Shown here: positions 35,661 through 48,500 of the stretch, one piece after another
Layout of the letters: each line of letters starts with the position of its first letter
Numbering within the stretch: position 1 is the stretch's first letter
DNA from: Lateolabrax maculatus
Lineage: Eukaryota; Chordata; Actinopteri; Acropomatiformes; Lateolabracidae
Direction of reading: 5' to 3'
Assembly: GCA_031216445.1 (NCBI GenBank)
Contig: CM062204.1
Coordinates: 12,578,501 to 12,642,500 of the forward strand
DNA: 64,000 nucleotides
Translations under genes and position numbers: made by a program
The notes under the pieces: model-generated
Databases searched by the model: none
What the model was told of the DNA's origin: nothing
The model's input: the letters and a program-made list of their open reading frames with translations, nothing else

Positions 35661-38600
35661 ATGACAGTGCTGACCTGAGTGCAGCCCATGTTAAAACATA
35701 CGTAAACAATTATCTTCCCACATGTTGCCCTATGGTAATGAAAGCTTAACACAGAGCTTGGCCTGTTTAATCTGAGTCCATATTAGCATTTTAAATATTT
35801 TGAGGTCAATTGACTTTGAGAAATTCGATATTTCATGTTGTTGCAGTGAAAAACTTATGCTAGAAGGAACCCAAATGTTGACACAGATAATACTGAATAA
35901 ATTATCACCAAATCATTAAGAATTATTGAGACATGGGAGTGAATAAACACATGACTGATTGGCTTTTCCTCTAGACAGCCTTTGAGAAGGTGGTGCAGCT
36001 CCTCCTTCACTGCTGACCTCGCTCATGTTGTTGCTTCTGCAGTGGTTAGAGAACAAATCTGAAACCATCAACAGAAACATTAGTCTTTATGATGCCATTG
36101 CATCATTTTCATGAGAAACATAAGGCTAGATAAAGCTGGCTAACTGCATCACAATTGATTAGTGCAAGAGCCAACAATAACTCAAGTTCAGATAGCTGGT
36201 CCTTATCTTGTTGTAGTGTTGCTATCAGTGTAATCACAGACTCAATCCTCAGTCACAAATGTCACAGATGAAAAATTGTCTAGGCTGTTATGGCTGTTCA
36301 TCATGTATGTACTCTGGAAATGGGAATTATTGCTAGTGCCTGTACAGTATATAGACTATTTAAACATTTTCTACTTGAGTCCCTCCTCCTTAAATAAAGT
36401 AACAGCTTACTGTGAACAGGCTTATAGTAGAAGTGCTCCCACATTTTTGCAAATGCCACTACACCACTGATACCATGCATCCATGTTTAGGCATCACTAA
36501 ATGATGAATTAAGAAAAATAGAAATCTTTTAACCTTTTTAAATAGAATATTCCTACAGTAAATGTTATTGTTGATCGTTTTAATGCTGTAGTTTGTGGTG
36601 TTATTGTATTGGAAAGCATTGTATTGTAAGATATCAGTATATATTCTTGTTTTGTCATATGAGCAAATAAAATGGACAAAATACTGTATTAGAAACTACT
36701 TTCTGTATAATGCAGTCCTGACCGACTGACTTGTGCTGCAGCTCATTTGCAATTTCTTATTCAGATTAAAAGGAATGAATACAACAACTAAACTTGGACT
36801 TCATCATTCTGAAAAAGGAGTGCATTTTTCTTACGTGGAAGGGCAAACACTATAACATTGGGGGGGGAGGTACCTACATAAAATGGCGGGATGTTTCAAG
36901 CACAGTGGAGTCAGATAGTTTGAGGCCACTACGGGAAGTCCCCGAGGAAGCTAGCTGACAGTTAGTGCGACCATGCCAACAAGACCATAAGATATGGCTG
37001 ATGTCCATCCAACATTTACAGGTTAATAAACGGAAAACCTGCCAGCCAAAGGAACAGCCAGCATAGCTAATCACACAATAAACGCTCCACCTGTTTCTGC
37101 AGGGCAATTTCAACTGTTTCGAGAAACTGCAGTCAGTGTTTCCAAATGTTGACGTCGCCCTCCATCAGTTCATAACTGTAACCTGGCAGCAGTCCAGTCA
37201 AGACTTTTACTGTTTGAACACTAATCAACACTAAAGGATGTCCCTGATGTACAATCCAAGCTATCTCCTGCACAAACAGATTTATCCAACGACTTTACCA
37301 GGAGGAAAACAAGATTACCTTGACAAGGTAAAAAAACACTTTATTATCATTCACTTGCTATTGCTGTTGTTTGTTTCTTGTATTTTATGGAGCTTACTGA
37401 TTAATGTGAGTGTTGGTTGTATTTGCATGACTTGGGAATGTCCCTTTAATGTTGTTAACAAGGAATGCCTTTGAATTAGGGTGATAGCTCCAGCTGGATT
37501 GAGAGAAAGTTATCAGCTTGCACAGTTACTGTGAATCCAATTTCTGTTATGTTGTGTTTATGGATTGTGTGAGTCTGTGTGTGTTTCTGTCTAAACTTAA
37601 TGTGGAGACATGTTTGCTGCATTATATTTTTGTGTTGCTCCGGATATACTGAATGAAAGGCTTCGTGTTTCCCAAAGTTTGTTTGTTTGATTAAGATGGC
37701 TCATTTTTGTGTTACCAGACGAGCCAAAATGTAATTTCCTAGTTGTGGATTTCAGCTGCTCATTTAAACAAGGAGAGCTTTGCTAAATTATTGAGTCACA
37801 AAGACTTCAATTCAAACCTCTTATTCTCAACAAAGAAGCACTTATTTCCTTGTATCCAGACACGTGTATCGGCAGATTAGGTGAACTACAGTATTATTAT
37901 TTTACATAATGTTTTCCATCCAGTGTGTTGCATGGGTGGAAAATTATTTTTGAAACTTGTTATTATATGACTTTAATTACATGTTATCAGTTTACAACCC
38001 TAGTGACATTTTTTCTTTTCCGCAACAGTAGCAGCAGTGGTAGCTGGGTGAGGTTACAGGGCCTTTAGTTTAATACAGACTCCCTATAACCAGCGAGATA
38101 AAGGTGAAGGTGCACAAACTGTATGGGATGGGCTTGTTTGATCCAGGATTTTTAAAATCTTAACATCTTTTACAATGTTGCCCTTGCAAAGGGACCTTAC
38201 TCAACAACTTAAAGAGTTTATGGGCTCTGACGCAAACTTTTACCCACTGCTCATTCTTGGAAAGCCATTTTTTTCTTTTTGGCCTCTCTTGTTATGCAGC
38301 ATAACCGCCTATTATTGGACTGCAAGTGAAGTGGAGATTGATGGAGATTAGTTGGAGCTTGGTCAATATTAGAAAATACAAACAATAATGACAGTAATGA
38401 GCTCAAACCTGTGGTAGGTGCCATGATACCACCATAATATCTTGATGATGTGACTATCATTTCTGTATACGTGTATGTACAGAAAGACTGTTAGATAGGG
38501 ATGCACTATGATTTATAAAATAGGATAATATAGGTAGTACTTAATTATAATTGGGAATAGTGAGATCAAACTCATTTATCAATCAGTAACCACAGCACAG

Positions 38601-39230
38601 TGGAGTGAGCACACATTGGTAAAATAATATCTGTGTTTAAGCTTAAATCATCCATGAGTTGAAGTCACTTTTCCTGTTAGAATCAAATTTCCTTAAATCC
38701 ATAATCATTTGCTGGTTTTGTCCAAAATGGTTTTCCTGTAGATTGTTTCTCCTTCACTGACAGGCTTAATTATGTTTCGACAGTAAATTAAGGCCTATTT
38801 CTGACCATTTACTCTCAATTTCTGTTGCTAGGCACCCAGCTGGTTATGTCTTCAGATGTATTTTTTCTGAAAATACTTATTTTTCAGTCTGACAGCATGT
38901 GTCAAAGCCTGCACATAATAGAGGGGCACTATCCAGTAACTGAGAGTCTGTGATAAAGGCAAGCCCTAAGATGCCTGTTGGGATGTGTTGTGATTGTGGC
39001 ATAGTGGCCGCAATTGGGACTGCAACCCAGACATATTTAATGCCATACACATCTATTACAAAAGTAGAACAAAAATGTACAAAATGTAGCAACCCACACA
39101 TTCAAAAATGTGCCTACTCTCTGTTGAAACCATTCGTACTAAAACCATGTACTGACTCACTCATATAGTGACACACTTATGGCAGCACATACCACTTGTC
39201 ATCAAGTCATCAAGGTGCTGGTTCTACCAT
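35661..39230. other. Intergenic, no gene seen
   Basis: Mostly unique-looking. A G9 run lies near 36860. The block 36880-37340 is less AT-rich and resembles repeat-derived sequence that I cannot name. The forward frame at 37238-37474 starts in that block and has no recognised domain. Confidence 0.55.
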
Positions 39231-39420
39231 TTCATATATTCAATGTTCATTCAATTTATTCACACGTTCATTCCATATATTCAATGTTCATTCAATTTAT
39301 TCAAACGTTCATTCCATATATTCAATGTTCATTCAATTTATTCAAACTTCATTCAATATATTCAATGTTCATTCAATATATTCAAACTTTCATTCAATAT
39401 ATTCAAGGTTCATTCCATAT
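39231..39420. repeat. Minisatellite with 41-bp unit made of two half-units
   Basis: The phrase 'catatattcaatgttcattc' recurs at 39233, 39274 and 39315 (spacing 41), then with shorter spacing (39 and 20) toward the right end. Each unit consists of two related 20-21-bp halves built on ATTCAAT(A/T)TATTCA. There are about 4.6 units. Because 41 is not a multiple of three and the unit has no stop codon in the forward frames, all three forward frames stay open (39168-39451). These peptides are artefacts of the repeat. Confidence 0.92.
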
Positions 39421-39451
39421 AGAAAATAATTTCCTAAACAGAATGCCATGA

Positions 39452-39472
39452 TACACACACACACACACACAC
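39452..39472. repeat. (AC)n microsatellite
   Basis: A short AC run about 30 bp to the right of the minisatellite. Confidence 0.9.
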
Positions 39473-41829
39473 GTGTTTTGTGCAGAAAAATTGCTAAATG
39501 ACATTAACATTACATAACATTAATATTCTGAAGTTAAAAGGGAATCACTCTCTGCTTTTTCATTTCTCACAATTATTGCTGTATGCAAAAAAATATTGCA
39601 AAGCAAAATGTCACCATATAGTTTAGCCACTGGCTTTACCTATTATTAATTTAGAAAGAAAACTACTTATCTTCCATTCTACTTTACATGTCTAATTTGC
39701 ATGCAAACAAAACAAAAAGTGGAGAAAAACAAAAGAAAGGAGACTGAGTGCTCACCTGCAATGTGCACTGTTTTATTTATGAAGGCTGTGCCAGGCACGA
39801 TGGAGACAAATTACCTTTTAACAATGTGAAATAGAATTTTGTTTACAAGGCTACGCTTCCCCTTGCTTTTTCAAATGAGATTTTTCACAGCTTCCTCATT
39901 TGTATCTCACAGCATTATCGTCTCAATCTTTCAAAACCAATCAGTTTCAAGAAAAGAACAGAAAAAGAAGAATAAATCACTGCTGTTCATAAAACAAGCC
40001 ATTAGTGTATTTATGAATGCACGCCACATCAGCCACTGGCTTCAGACACCCCCCCTCCTCCATCCTCCTCCAAACCACCCATCAGTTCAGTCATTTCAGT
40101 GACATACCCTCCACAAGTTTATTTAAATTCAAATACAGTCTGTAGTATGGTAGAGTGCCCTCTGTGAAAGGCTGCACTTGGTGATATTTGGGAAATGTTT
40201 ACACAGTCTGAACAGAGACAGGAGGCAATAAGAGACTAGAAACACACTGAACTAAAACCCAACCGTATCGCTGCATCACAGAGCTGCTGTGAACAACCAT
40301 CACTAAGCCTGGAATCCATTTCAAAGATTATCAGCATTTGATGCTAAAGTTAACCAAGCAAAGCATATAGTCTTTATTTGCAAAATACAGAAAGGGATTT
40401 TGGCAGGCAAAATCAACATCTGTTAAATCCTCTCTTTTAGCACACTTTGTTAATTTTTTTTTGTTATTGTTTTGTTTTTGTGATTTTCCACAGGGTGTTT
40501 TTTATTTTCCTTTTGTAAAATTGTCTTATATTATTAAAATATGTGTTAGTTATAAAAAATATTGTTTTAAATGAATATTGTGCTGTAAACCAACACCACA
40601 CAATATTAAAGATACAATGTTACAGAAAAAGATAACAAATACCGTTATGTATTATATAATATAACAAAAATAATACATACGTCCTAGGTGCCTAAGTTAA
40701 AAGCTAAGTTGAAGGCAACATACTAGTTACAAATTCAACCTAACAATGCATCTGCTGTGATCTGTAATGATAACTGAAGTACATTCGTCTGAGTTTTTCT
40801 TTTTTGTAAAGCATACTAACAATTATGACATTGGTAATTTGGTCAAACATTAAGAACACTTTCTAGAAATAACAAATTGAAAGGCATGAAGATGCATTTG
40901 GAATCATTTTGCTTTTTTGCAACTGAACACTAGCACCTTAAATTAAAATGATAACATCAGGTAGGTAGAATCATTCAATTTTAACAAGAAATGTTATCAT
41001 TGTAAAAACATAGATTGATATTTGAATATAATGGGAAACTTATCTATTTCAATATGATGAGAAGTACAGAAGAGGTTTCAGACAACGTGGCCAATTCTAA
41101 CTTTATTCTCAGAACTCTGAGGGGCCTTTCTCAGTCTGCGTTTTTGACGGAAACTGCCTCCTCAAAATTCTCTATGCAGGAAAAACCCTGTTTCAGCAAT
41201 AAAGTGGTAGGGCATGCCTGAGACTAATTTAAGCTACGTTTGCCAAGTTGATATGCAACTATTTTGACTAGTGGAGAAAAACGTATTACAATGAGCAAGG
41301 ACGAATAACTTCTCAAACAGTAGGTATGCTAAAATTGCAAACTAAACCAAATATCCTAACTTTTGTTCTTTCTGAAGTGTGGAATTCTTCAGCTCAAAAA
41401 AGTCAAGCTGAAAACAAATATTTGTTTTACACAATATGTTTCGGACTAGTATTTCAGCTTCCTTTATTATTGCAAGAAATCTTAAAATTACTGTTGTGTA
41501 ATAACTTGACATGAAGTGACTTTAAGCAGGGTAGTATTGCAACAAACACATATTACACAACATTTGTGAAGCCGTTCAAACTGTGGAAACTGCAATTATG
41601 TTCAATAATAGTTTTGGCATGCAGCTTTGGGTGCAAAGCTTGTGTGCTCAATGATCTTCCTGGCCTTGGCATGGTGCTTGTTGAACCGTGCTTCAACTTG
41701 GCCTGATGATTAAAATACAGCTAAAATAAAATCTATGTAGTTTTTAAAATCATGTCAATCAATCATCAAAGTAACAAATGTAATAAACAATTTACTCTGT
41801 GTATTTGCGTCATGAGGGTGACAGGATGC
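39473..41829. other. Intergenic, no gene seen
   Basis: AT-rich unique-looking DNA with an imperfect AT-rich inverted repeat at 40643-40681. No exon is supported. Confidence 0.6.
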
Positions 41830-42384
41830 TACGGGCATGGGTACCCCTCGTCTCCAGAAGAAAGAAGCCAGCTGGTGGATAGAGGGACTGCTTGTACACT
41901 GGAGATCCGGAGGACAAGGGCCCCATGGCCTGACCCTGTGTTGCTAAAGTAAGTAATCAGAAGTTTCCCTTTGCTCACACCACTGAAAGGAAGACTTTGC
42001 GGTTAATGTAGCACTTGTTTTGTGGTTCAGCAGATTGGAGTATTCTGTTGTGACACCCATGTATTGCACCCGCCGCACAGCGGAATGCCTCATGGCCAGC
42101 CAGGCGAGCAAAGCCTGCCACCACTTCTTCCATCTCTTTTGACTTGGGGAAATTAATACTCTTGCGAAGGGTGGCCATCATCTATTCCACTTAACTGTGG
42201 ACTATCCTGCCAACTGTGGCTCTCTGCATGGCAGAGATGTCAATCTGTATGAGGTGCCACATGCATACCAGTACAGACCAACAGCCACCTCAATTTCATG
42301 GCTCCATCCATGTGGCTTGATGGATATTACTGCTGCTCTGTTAGCTCCCTGTATTACGTTGCCTACTCGTTTATACTTCTCCAT
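41830..42384 (-). pseudogene. Decayed PIF/Harbinger transposase
   Basis: Three pieces on the minus strand lie in the correct order for a Harbinger (HARBI1-like) nuclease. The first (42384 to 42202) includes VAVGLYWYACGTSYRLTS, which matches the helix-turn-helix-like region before the nuclease core. The second (42181 to 41975) includes FARLAGHEAFRCAAGAIHGC and then CYINRKVFLSVV, matching the first DDE block. The third (about 41936 to 41830) includes GALVLR and, one frame over, VYKQSLYPPAGFFLL, matching the block around the second aspartate. It is broken: there is a stop after VV at 41975, frame changes between pieces, and no complete frame. The family's G-[AV]-[ID]-D-G-T-H block has H where the first catalytic Asp should be, and the block after PPAGFFLL lacks the second Asp. 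It cannot be active. Terminal repeats were not found. Confidence 0.85.
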
Positions 42385-42539
42385 GTATTATGCTAAGCAT
42401 CAGCCACCCGTCTCAGCACCTATTGGACTCCCGGGCATCCTGGTTTGAGGGGATCATTCTTTGAATTCCCCTTCTGAGGTTTAATCCATTTTTTTTCTAC
42501 CAATGTTTTTCCTTTTCTCCATGAAGCTTAAGATCAGGG

Positions 42540-42680
42540 GGAGTTGTAATTTGGGCCTGTAAAACTGCAGTTCCTCAAATGGCCACTTGAGGCTGGCTCC
42601 AAAACATAGTCTATGCCTATAGACCCCCATGTTACCCCCATGCCTAACTTTACAGCAGACATAAGGTGTTTACACTACGC
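42540..42680 (+). repeat. Teleost interspersed repeat fragment
   Basis: It contains 'ctgcagttcctcaaatggcc', 'acttgaggctggctccaaaa' and 'gcctatagacccccatgtta', then 'aactttacagcaga'. I recognise this order from an abundant short non-coding fish repeat. The fragment lies just beyond the Harbinger remnant; whether they are related is unknown. Confidence 0.6.
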
Positions 42681-45402
42681 TAAGGTAGCACAACACCGTT
42701 CCATCCTCCTCATCCTGGCTCTTCTCACTTGCAATCACCTCCTCAGCTCAGCAGCATTCTCTTCCTCATGATATAATAATATACAGAAAATTATTTGGGA
42801 AATGAATAAAGAAAGAAAGAAAAGGCACAGTATGAAACGGGGACTGTCATTGCTTAAATATTATGAATAGACATTACGTTGTTAGTGTACAGTTGTGGAG
42901 TAATCAGCTGCGCGTGAGGTAGGCTGTTGCGCAACACAAACAGTTTTGAGTGATAAAGTCTGGCTCTTACTGGCAAGAATGCATTGTCTCAAACTGTCAA
43001 CCATGCTGTTTGTGCTCATGACCTTGCAAGTTCGTTCATCCAGGTATGACTAGTCTGTTCTATGCACTCTTGGTTTTGACAAAATAGAGTTCAATTTGAC
43101 TTCATTTTCAGAATTCTGACTTTAAACCCAGAACTCAAATAGTTTTTTCACATGTGGCCCTAATCCTTTTTTGTAGAGAAGAGGCTATATCAGAGACATT
43201 GACAGTGACAAATTGATTAAAAATTAAAAATGACAAATTGATTCGTCATTGTCAATTTACATTAATCAGTTTACACAAATTGATTAAAGTTTTATTTCAT
43301 GCTTTGGATGAGACACTGCACAGCCTAGTATATGTCTTTAACATGCTTAAATTCATATTTTAAGAATGCATAAAGTAAAGAATTACGAGATGTCTGACCT
43401 TTTTACAGGTTGCATAATTTTTCATTGACCACCTGGAGGGACACTCGGGTAGAAAGTCTTAGTCCTAGATTAAAGTGTATAATTGGCATTCTACTTTATA
43501 TGGACTGCATTTGGTTGGTAGGTGTAATGGGTCAATGGAAACCAAAGTATTGTGTAGCTGTTCAACAAACCATAACCATGACATGGCTGATACATATCCA
43601 CTTAAAATTCACCAGAAGTCTTTTGCATAGCACAATCATCCGAAGCAAATAACAAGAAACTGTGATCGAAAGTTATTGAGAAAAAGACTTTGTGTTTTAC
43701 TGATGGTTTACCCACTTTCAATTCATTTACACAGATGTAGACAAGGTTCCAAAGTCCACTTCAAAACCAGGTACAGGGCAGCAGATCCCTTGTACTAGGA
43801 TAAAAAAAACAAGTAATAAAGAATGCAAGTCACCGTCAAGTATTAAAAATGATCATAGACTGGTATCTTGATATCTGAGACTTGATATCTGAGTGTGTAT
43901 GACTGATCCAGGGCCGAAGAGGGTCTGCTAGGGGACTGTAGAGAAAATGGATCAACTGAGGGTCCCATTGAACAGGATACTGTACTGGCTTTCCAGGACT
44001 CTAGCAGTCCGGGGCCCCCAGACAGCTATCTTCTTTGTCTGATCAGTAATCTCTCCGCAATGGCAGTGGTTTTCAAAAACCTGCAAAAACCTTTTTATTA
44101 AGTGAGCCTTGTAGTTTTTAATCTAAATTATTTATTGTCCTGTCTGCTCATACAGAAGCTCATAATGTTTGATATCTGAGTGTGTATGACTAGAATAGGT
44201 AATGCAGTTCTATTAAATGCGTTTACCTATCCTGCCTTCGGCTCTTCCAGTAACTGTATCGTCCTAGAAATAAGGTACCTAACACTGCTGTAAACTCAAC
44301 ACTGCTGTAAAAAAATTGACAAAAGAAAATTGATATTTGCTGCTGCACAGCAGCCTTGTCAAGGGGAAAGGTATAACTACAGCATAGCTATCTCCAGACC
44401 AGCCCTTCTCATTGCAGTGTTCTTTGTAGGAGGAATGAGTGCTGTTAAAATTTTACAACCCAGAGATGGTGCAATGTATTGTACATTTTTTATAATCTAA
44501 CAAAAAGCTTCTTGATGATAGGTGTCCAGTAAAAATGGGCCAACACGTATTCTGCTGCTCTCTCTGTGTCTGTCAGCAAAGAGGAGATAACATGTGGTTT
44601 CTTCACAACCATGCGCTAATGTGCTCACTGTAGTGCTGCCAAACCTGCTGTGCTGGATAGAACATCAAGATGGAAGAGGTAGCCGTAAACAGGGACACCC
44701 CACCCCACCCACCCCCTCCACCCCCGGGCAATACAATAGTGCTGATGGACAAAATGAAAACCTGAAAACATGGCTTTCTTTTTAGCCTTGTTTGAGTCAG
44801 CAGGGACAAGAGGTGACAGAGGTAAATTGGGGTCATCAAACGAAAAAGAGAATATAGCACTTTGCTTTGCTACACAAGTACCCAAGGCTGAGTGATTGAT
44901 ATATTGTTGACCAAGTGACCTCTCCTCCTCCTCTTCTCCACCATCCCGATTGAATTGATATCAGATCAAGAATGTAGGATTTATGGCAATTATTCATATT
45001 AAGATTGAGGTTGCCAATACGCCCTATAAAATCAATGACATTTGGCTGTTATGTAGCAAACAGATATTTGTGGGCACCATCTGGAGCAGGGACATTAAAG
45101 CATTTGTTTTTATTAATCAGTGCCAACAGAAATTGGTTGCTCATTAAGGTAATAGAGTTACACGCTTAAAGTTTAGTTAGATCTGTGGCATTTCTGCCTT
45201 TTTTAACAGTAAATACAAAGTGATTAAGACAGTTGAGGGAATGGAAAGTTGTCACTTTGTCACATACTGTACAGGCGTGTTGAGGTGAAATGTGGATCTC
45301 CATGGATATACAGTAAAATTAGACTGTGCTTAAACGTTGTGTAGCCATGACAGTACTGCCCCTTTCAGTCCACTAGTCAGCACACAGTATGGCTGGGTAA
45401 TA
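42681..45402. other. Intergenic, no gene seen
   Basis: It contains a small cluster of ACAAATTGATT repeats (43210-43290) and an exact 23-bp direct repeat (43882-43904 and 44169-44191). A CCCCACC-rich stretch at about 44698-44725 creates glycine-rich reverse frames (44603-44885) that are not genes. Confidence 0.6.
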
Positions 45403-45560
45403 AATACAACTGCAACTCATTGTTTTTGTTATCAATTAATCTGCTTATTATTTTCTCAATTATTTAATTGTTTTGTCTAGAAAAATGACTAATGTCAACA
45501 TATATTATAAAAATACAATGTTCCAAGATGGCTCACCACTGTTTTCTGTGAAAGTTAGTC
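45403..45560 (+). repeat. 'GATTAATCG' type interspersed repeat, fragment 1
   Basis: 'tgttatcaattaatctgc', 'tctcaattatttaattgttt' and 'tgtctagaaaaatg' resemble a widespread fish repeat built on TTAATCGATTAATCG words. The fragment is diverged. Related fragments: 51745-51800, 54280-54460, 57690-57960 and 63545-63635. Confidence 0.5.
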
Positions 45561-48500
45561 ACTAGGATCATACGCTGAAAAAAATGTTCACGCTTCTTCA
45601 GGCTTCCGTGTCTTTGAAACCATAGAGCATGTGCTCTAGAGTCCTTCTTTGGCCAAGCATATTGAAAACATACACGTTCAAGACTTCTTCTGCATAAATG
45701 ATCAGCATAAGATAATTTAATGATGCGGCTCTTCTAGACTTACTATTTAATTGCATTGGACAGAATGAATCAATTTCTGATCATACAAAAGGCCATTACA
45801 AGAATGACATTCTTTTGTAATGATTGTATGTTGAGAAAAAAATATTTTTGTAGTTCTTTTCTGGCCCTGGATTAATTGACCAATTCTTTCAGCTGTAGTG
45901 AAGAAATTTCATGACATGTTTTGGTACCAACTGAAATGTGTTTGTTTTGCCAAGTATTCAAAACTCTCAGGAATTGAACATTGGCCTCTAATGTCTGATT
46001 AGTTTCATAGTGTTCACAAAGAATGACCCAGCCCTGGATTGAACCTGGATTGAACTTGAGTTGGTCACTGCTCGGCTTTGGTGAACATGTGTTGCTATGG
46101 GGATAGAAGGTTTGTGTAATAAAAAAATACATTGCTATCTGAAACTGAATTGAACTGAAATTAACTAATTCTGTCTAATTATGTGGTTTAGCCGTGCCGT
46201 GTATATAACTACAGATGCAGTCTCTTTTGACAGGGACAGGGACAGGGATTATGAATGGGTCCAAATCTGGTTTTGTGTTCAGTAGAGCATAGTATACATG
46301 GGTTTCCTGTATGAAAGTAGTGTAAGAAAAGCCTTAAATACTTTAATAATCTTTTGACAGCCCAGAGATTTTGCTGTACTGGGACTGGCTTTTGCCACCG
46401 TTTCTATGGAAATGCTCTGTCAGTTTAAAAAGAAAGAGGACTGACATTGTTAGAGTTAAATCTGCACTACAGTTCAGATTTTTCCCCCTTGAAGGAGAGG
46501 CATGTGATGACTGACTGCCTCTTGTCATGTAATGTCATTTTCCTGAAGGTCTTTAAAGGATAGCTGACATGAAGGGAAGGGAAGCTGGAGCTGAAGCTGC
46601 TCGGAAGAGGTTTTTGTCAGTACCTCTGACTACAGTGTAGGTTGAAAACATACAGTATATATATATATATATGTATGTATGTATAGACACAGTATACAGT
46701 TGTACTTTGCTCCAATATGTCTGTCTGCTCTGCTCCTCGACCTCTGAGTGCTCCTTTGCCCTCTGCTTTGTGCTGCAGTGTAGTCACTCGCTGAATGGGA
46801 ATGAAAACAAGACCCACCTCTCTCCCTCCCTACCATTGCCAGAGAGTGCAGTGTTTTTAGTCGGTCTTGCCTCAATCCTAACTCTCACTAACTGCAGAAA
46901 CAGATTAATAACAATATTAGAAATACATTTACGAAATATAATTTTAAACTCTACTACCCATGAGGTGTTAAAACAAGAATTAACACTTAAATCTTAAAAT
47001 TTTTACTATAGTAATATGCAATATTGATATTTCCTGTCAGTGTAGTTCACTTGTTGGAAGAACAAGCACAGTGTTTTCAGATTTTACTGTAGTTCAAGAC
47101 TGAATCACACTATAAATCAATCCCCTGTTGAGTCTGAAAAGATTTGGAAATCCATTACACTTTGCAACTCCATTTTCAGAAGTGACTCGGTTAATGTAGG
47201 CTGCTTTGATGCACACTCCCCTCCTCTGTTTAAACAAAAGTCAATTGTTTTTGTTATATTCAGACTTTTTTTTATGCCTTAGAGCACTTTGTAAACTAGG
47301 TGAAACTTGGATTGTATGTTGTTTTTTTCCCCTGTTTGTTAGCTGCCAACAAAAACATCATAGTAAAGTCACAATCAACGCTGAAGTGGATTAATTAGAG
47401 ACTCAACCAATCTGCCCGTTTATGTGCTTGTTGTACAATTTGTTGATAGATATGTTTTCTCCATTGTCCAGATGCATTGTTGGAGACAAAAGGTTCAGTT
47501 TTAAGAATAGATGACACAAACCAAACCTGTGTTCCAGTTTGCCAAACAGCAAACACATGGTCCACATTCTGTTGTGTTATCAAAACTCTTCTTAAAATCA
47601 GCAAAATCACATATTGTCTTCTAAAAAGAAAATTATCTAACAAAAAAAAACTCCACATCAAAGACAGCAGAACAAAAAACAAGCTACTTTTTTGAGACAG
47701 GGTATCAAGTTCACATCAGCAGTCCATTTCTTCTTTGTTGCATCAGGCCACAGTTTTTCATCCACATCACATCAAATGTAATTCTGTTCCTGACCAGACA
47801 CCTTGAATAACAGAAAAAAAGCTTTGTTCGTCTAAATCTAACCTTTGCATGCCTCTGCAGTGATGTCCTCTGAGTTGAATGCTGTGACCACCATGAGTGT
47901 GACCTGGAGAAAAGAGTTTTGTCTGTAGACTTCCTATTACAATGCCGAAACTGGAACCTCACGTTGTCCAATGTGACACTGTAGCAAAGCTTGGGCAACT
48001 GTAGCATCTCGGTAGACACCGTAGACGGCACATTTGCATACCCCTTCTTTCTGCAGCCGCATCTACTCTCTCGACTAGAAACTTGAGTGTGTTCCTCTTG
48101 AGTGTGTATATGTAATGGGAATTGAGAGAAGTGAACAAGAGATCATTAAAACTTAGGTTGTAGCGTGATGTAGTCATCACTGCATTACTGTATTTGCAGT
48201 TTTAGATCACAGTTGGCAGCAATGCAATGAAGAAAAAACTATTCTATTAAGTTTTTGAACAGTATATCCTGCAAGCAGTAATTAATTACACCACCTTACA
48301 TTACTTACATTTTCACCTTTCAAAACTGCCAATTGCTTCTTTGCTTACCTTCAGAAATCGAGATTACTCAGTTGCCTTGCCCGTGTGCTTCTCGGTAAAT
48401 GGTCAGCGTAATCAAATTTTGCTGATGTTGAATGTTCTTGTCATCCCTTCACTTGTCAAAATCAAAACACTGGAAATACATGCAGCCAGAAAAAAAGTCA

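Noticed and set aside
37238..37474. 78-codon forward frame with a plausible-looking start
   Set aside because: It starts in a block that looks repeat-derived and reads into AT-rich sequence; no recognised domain.
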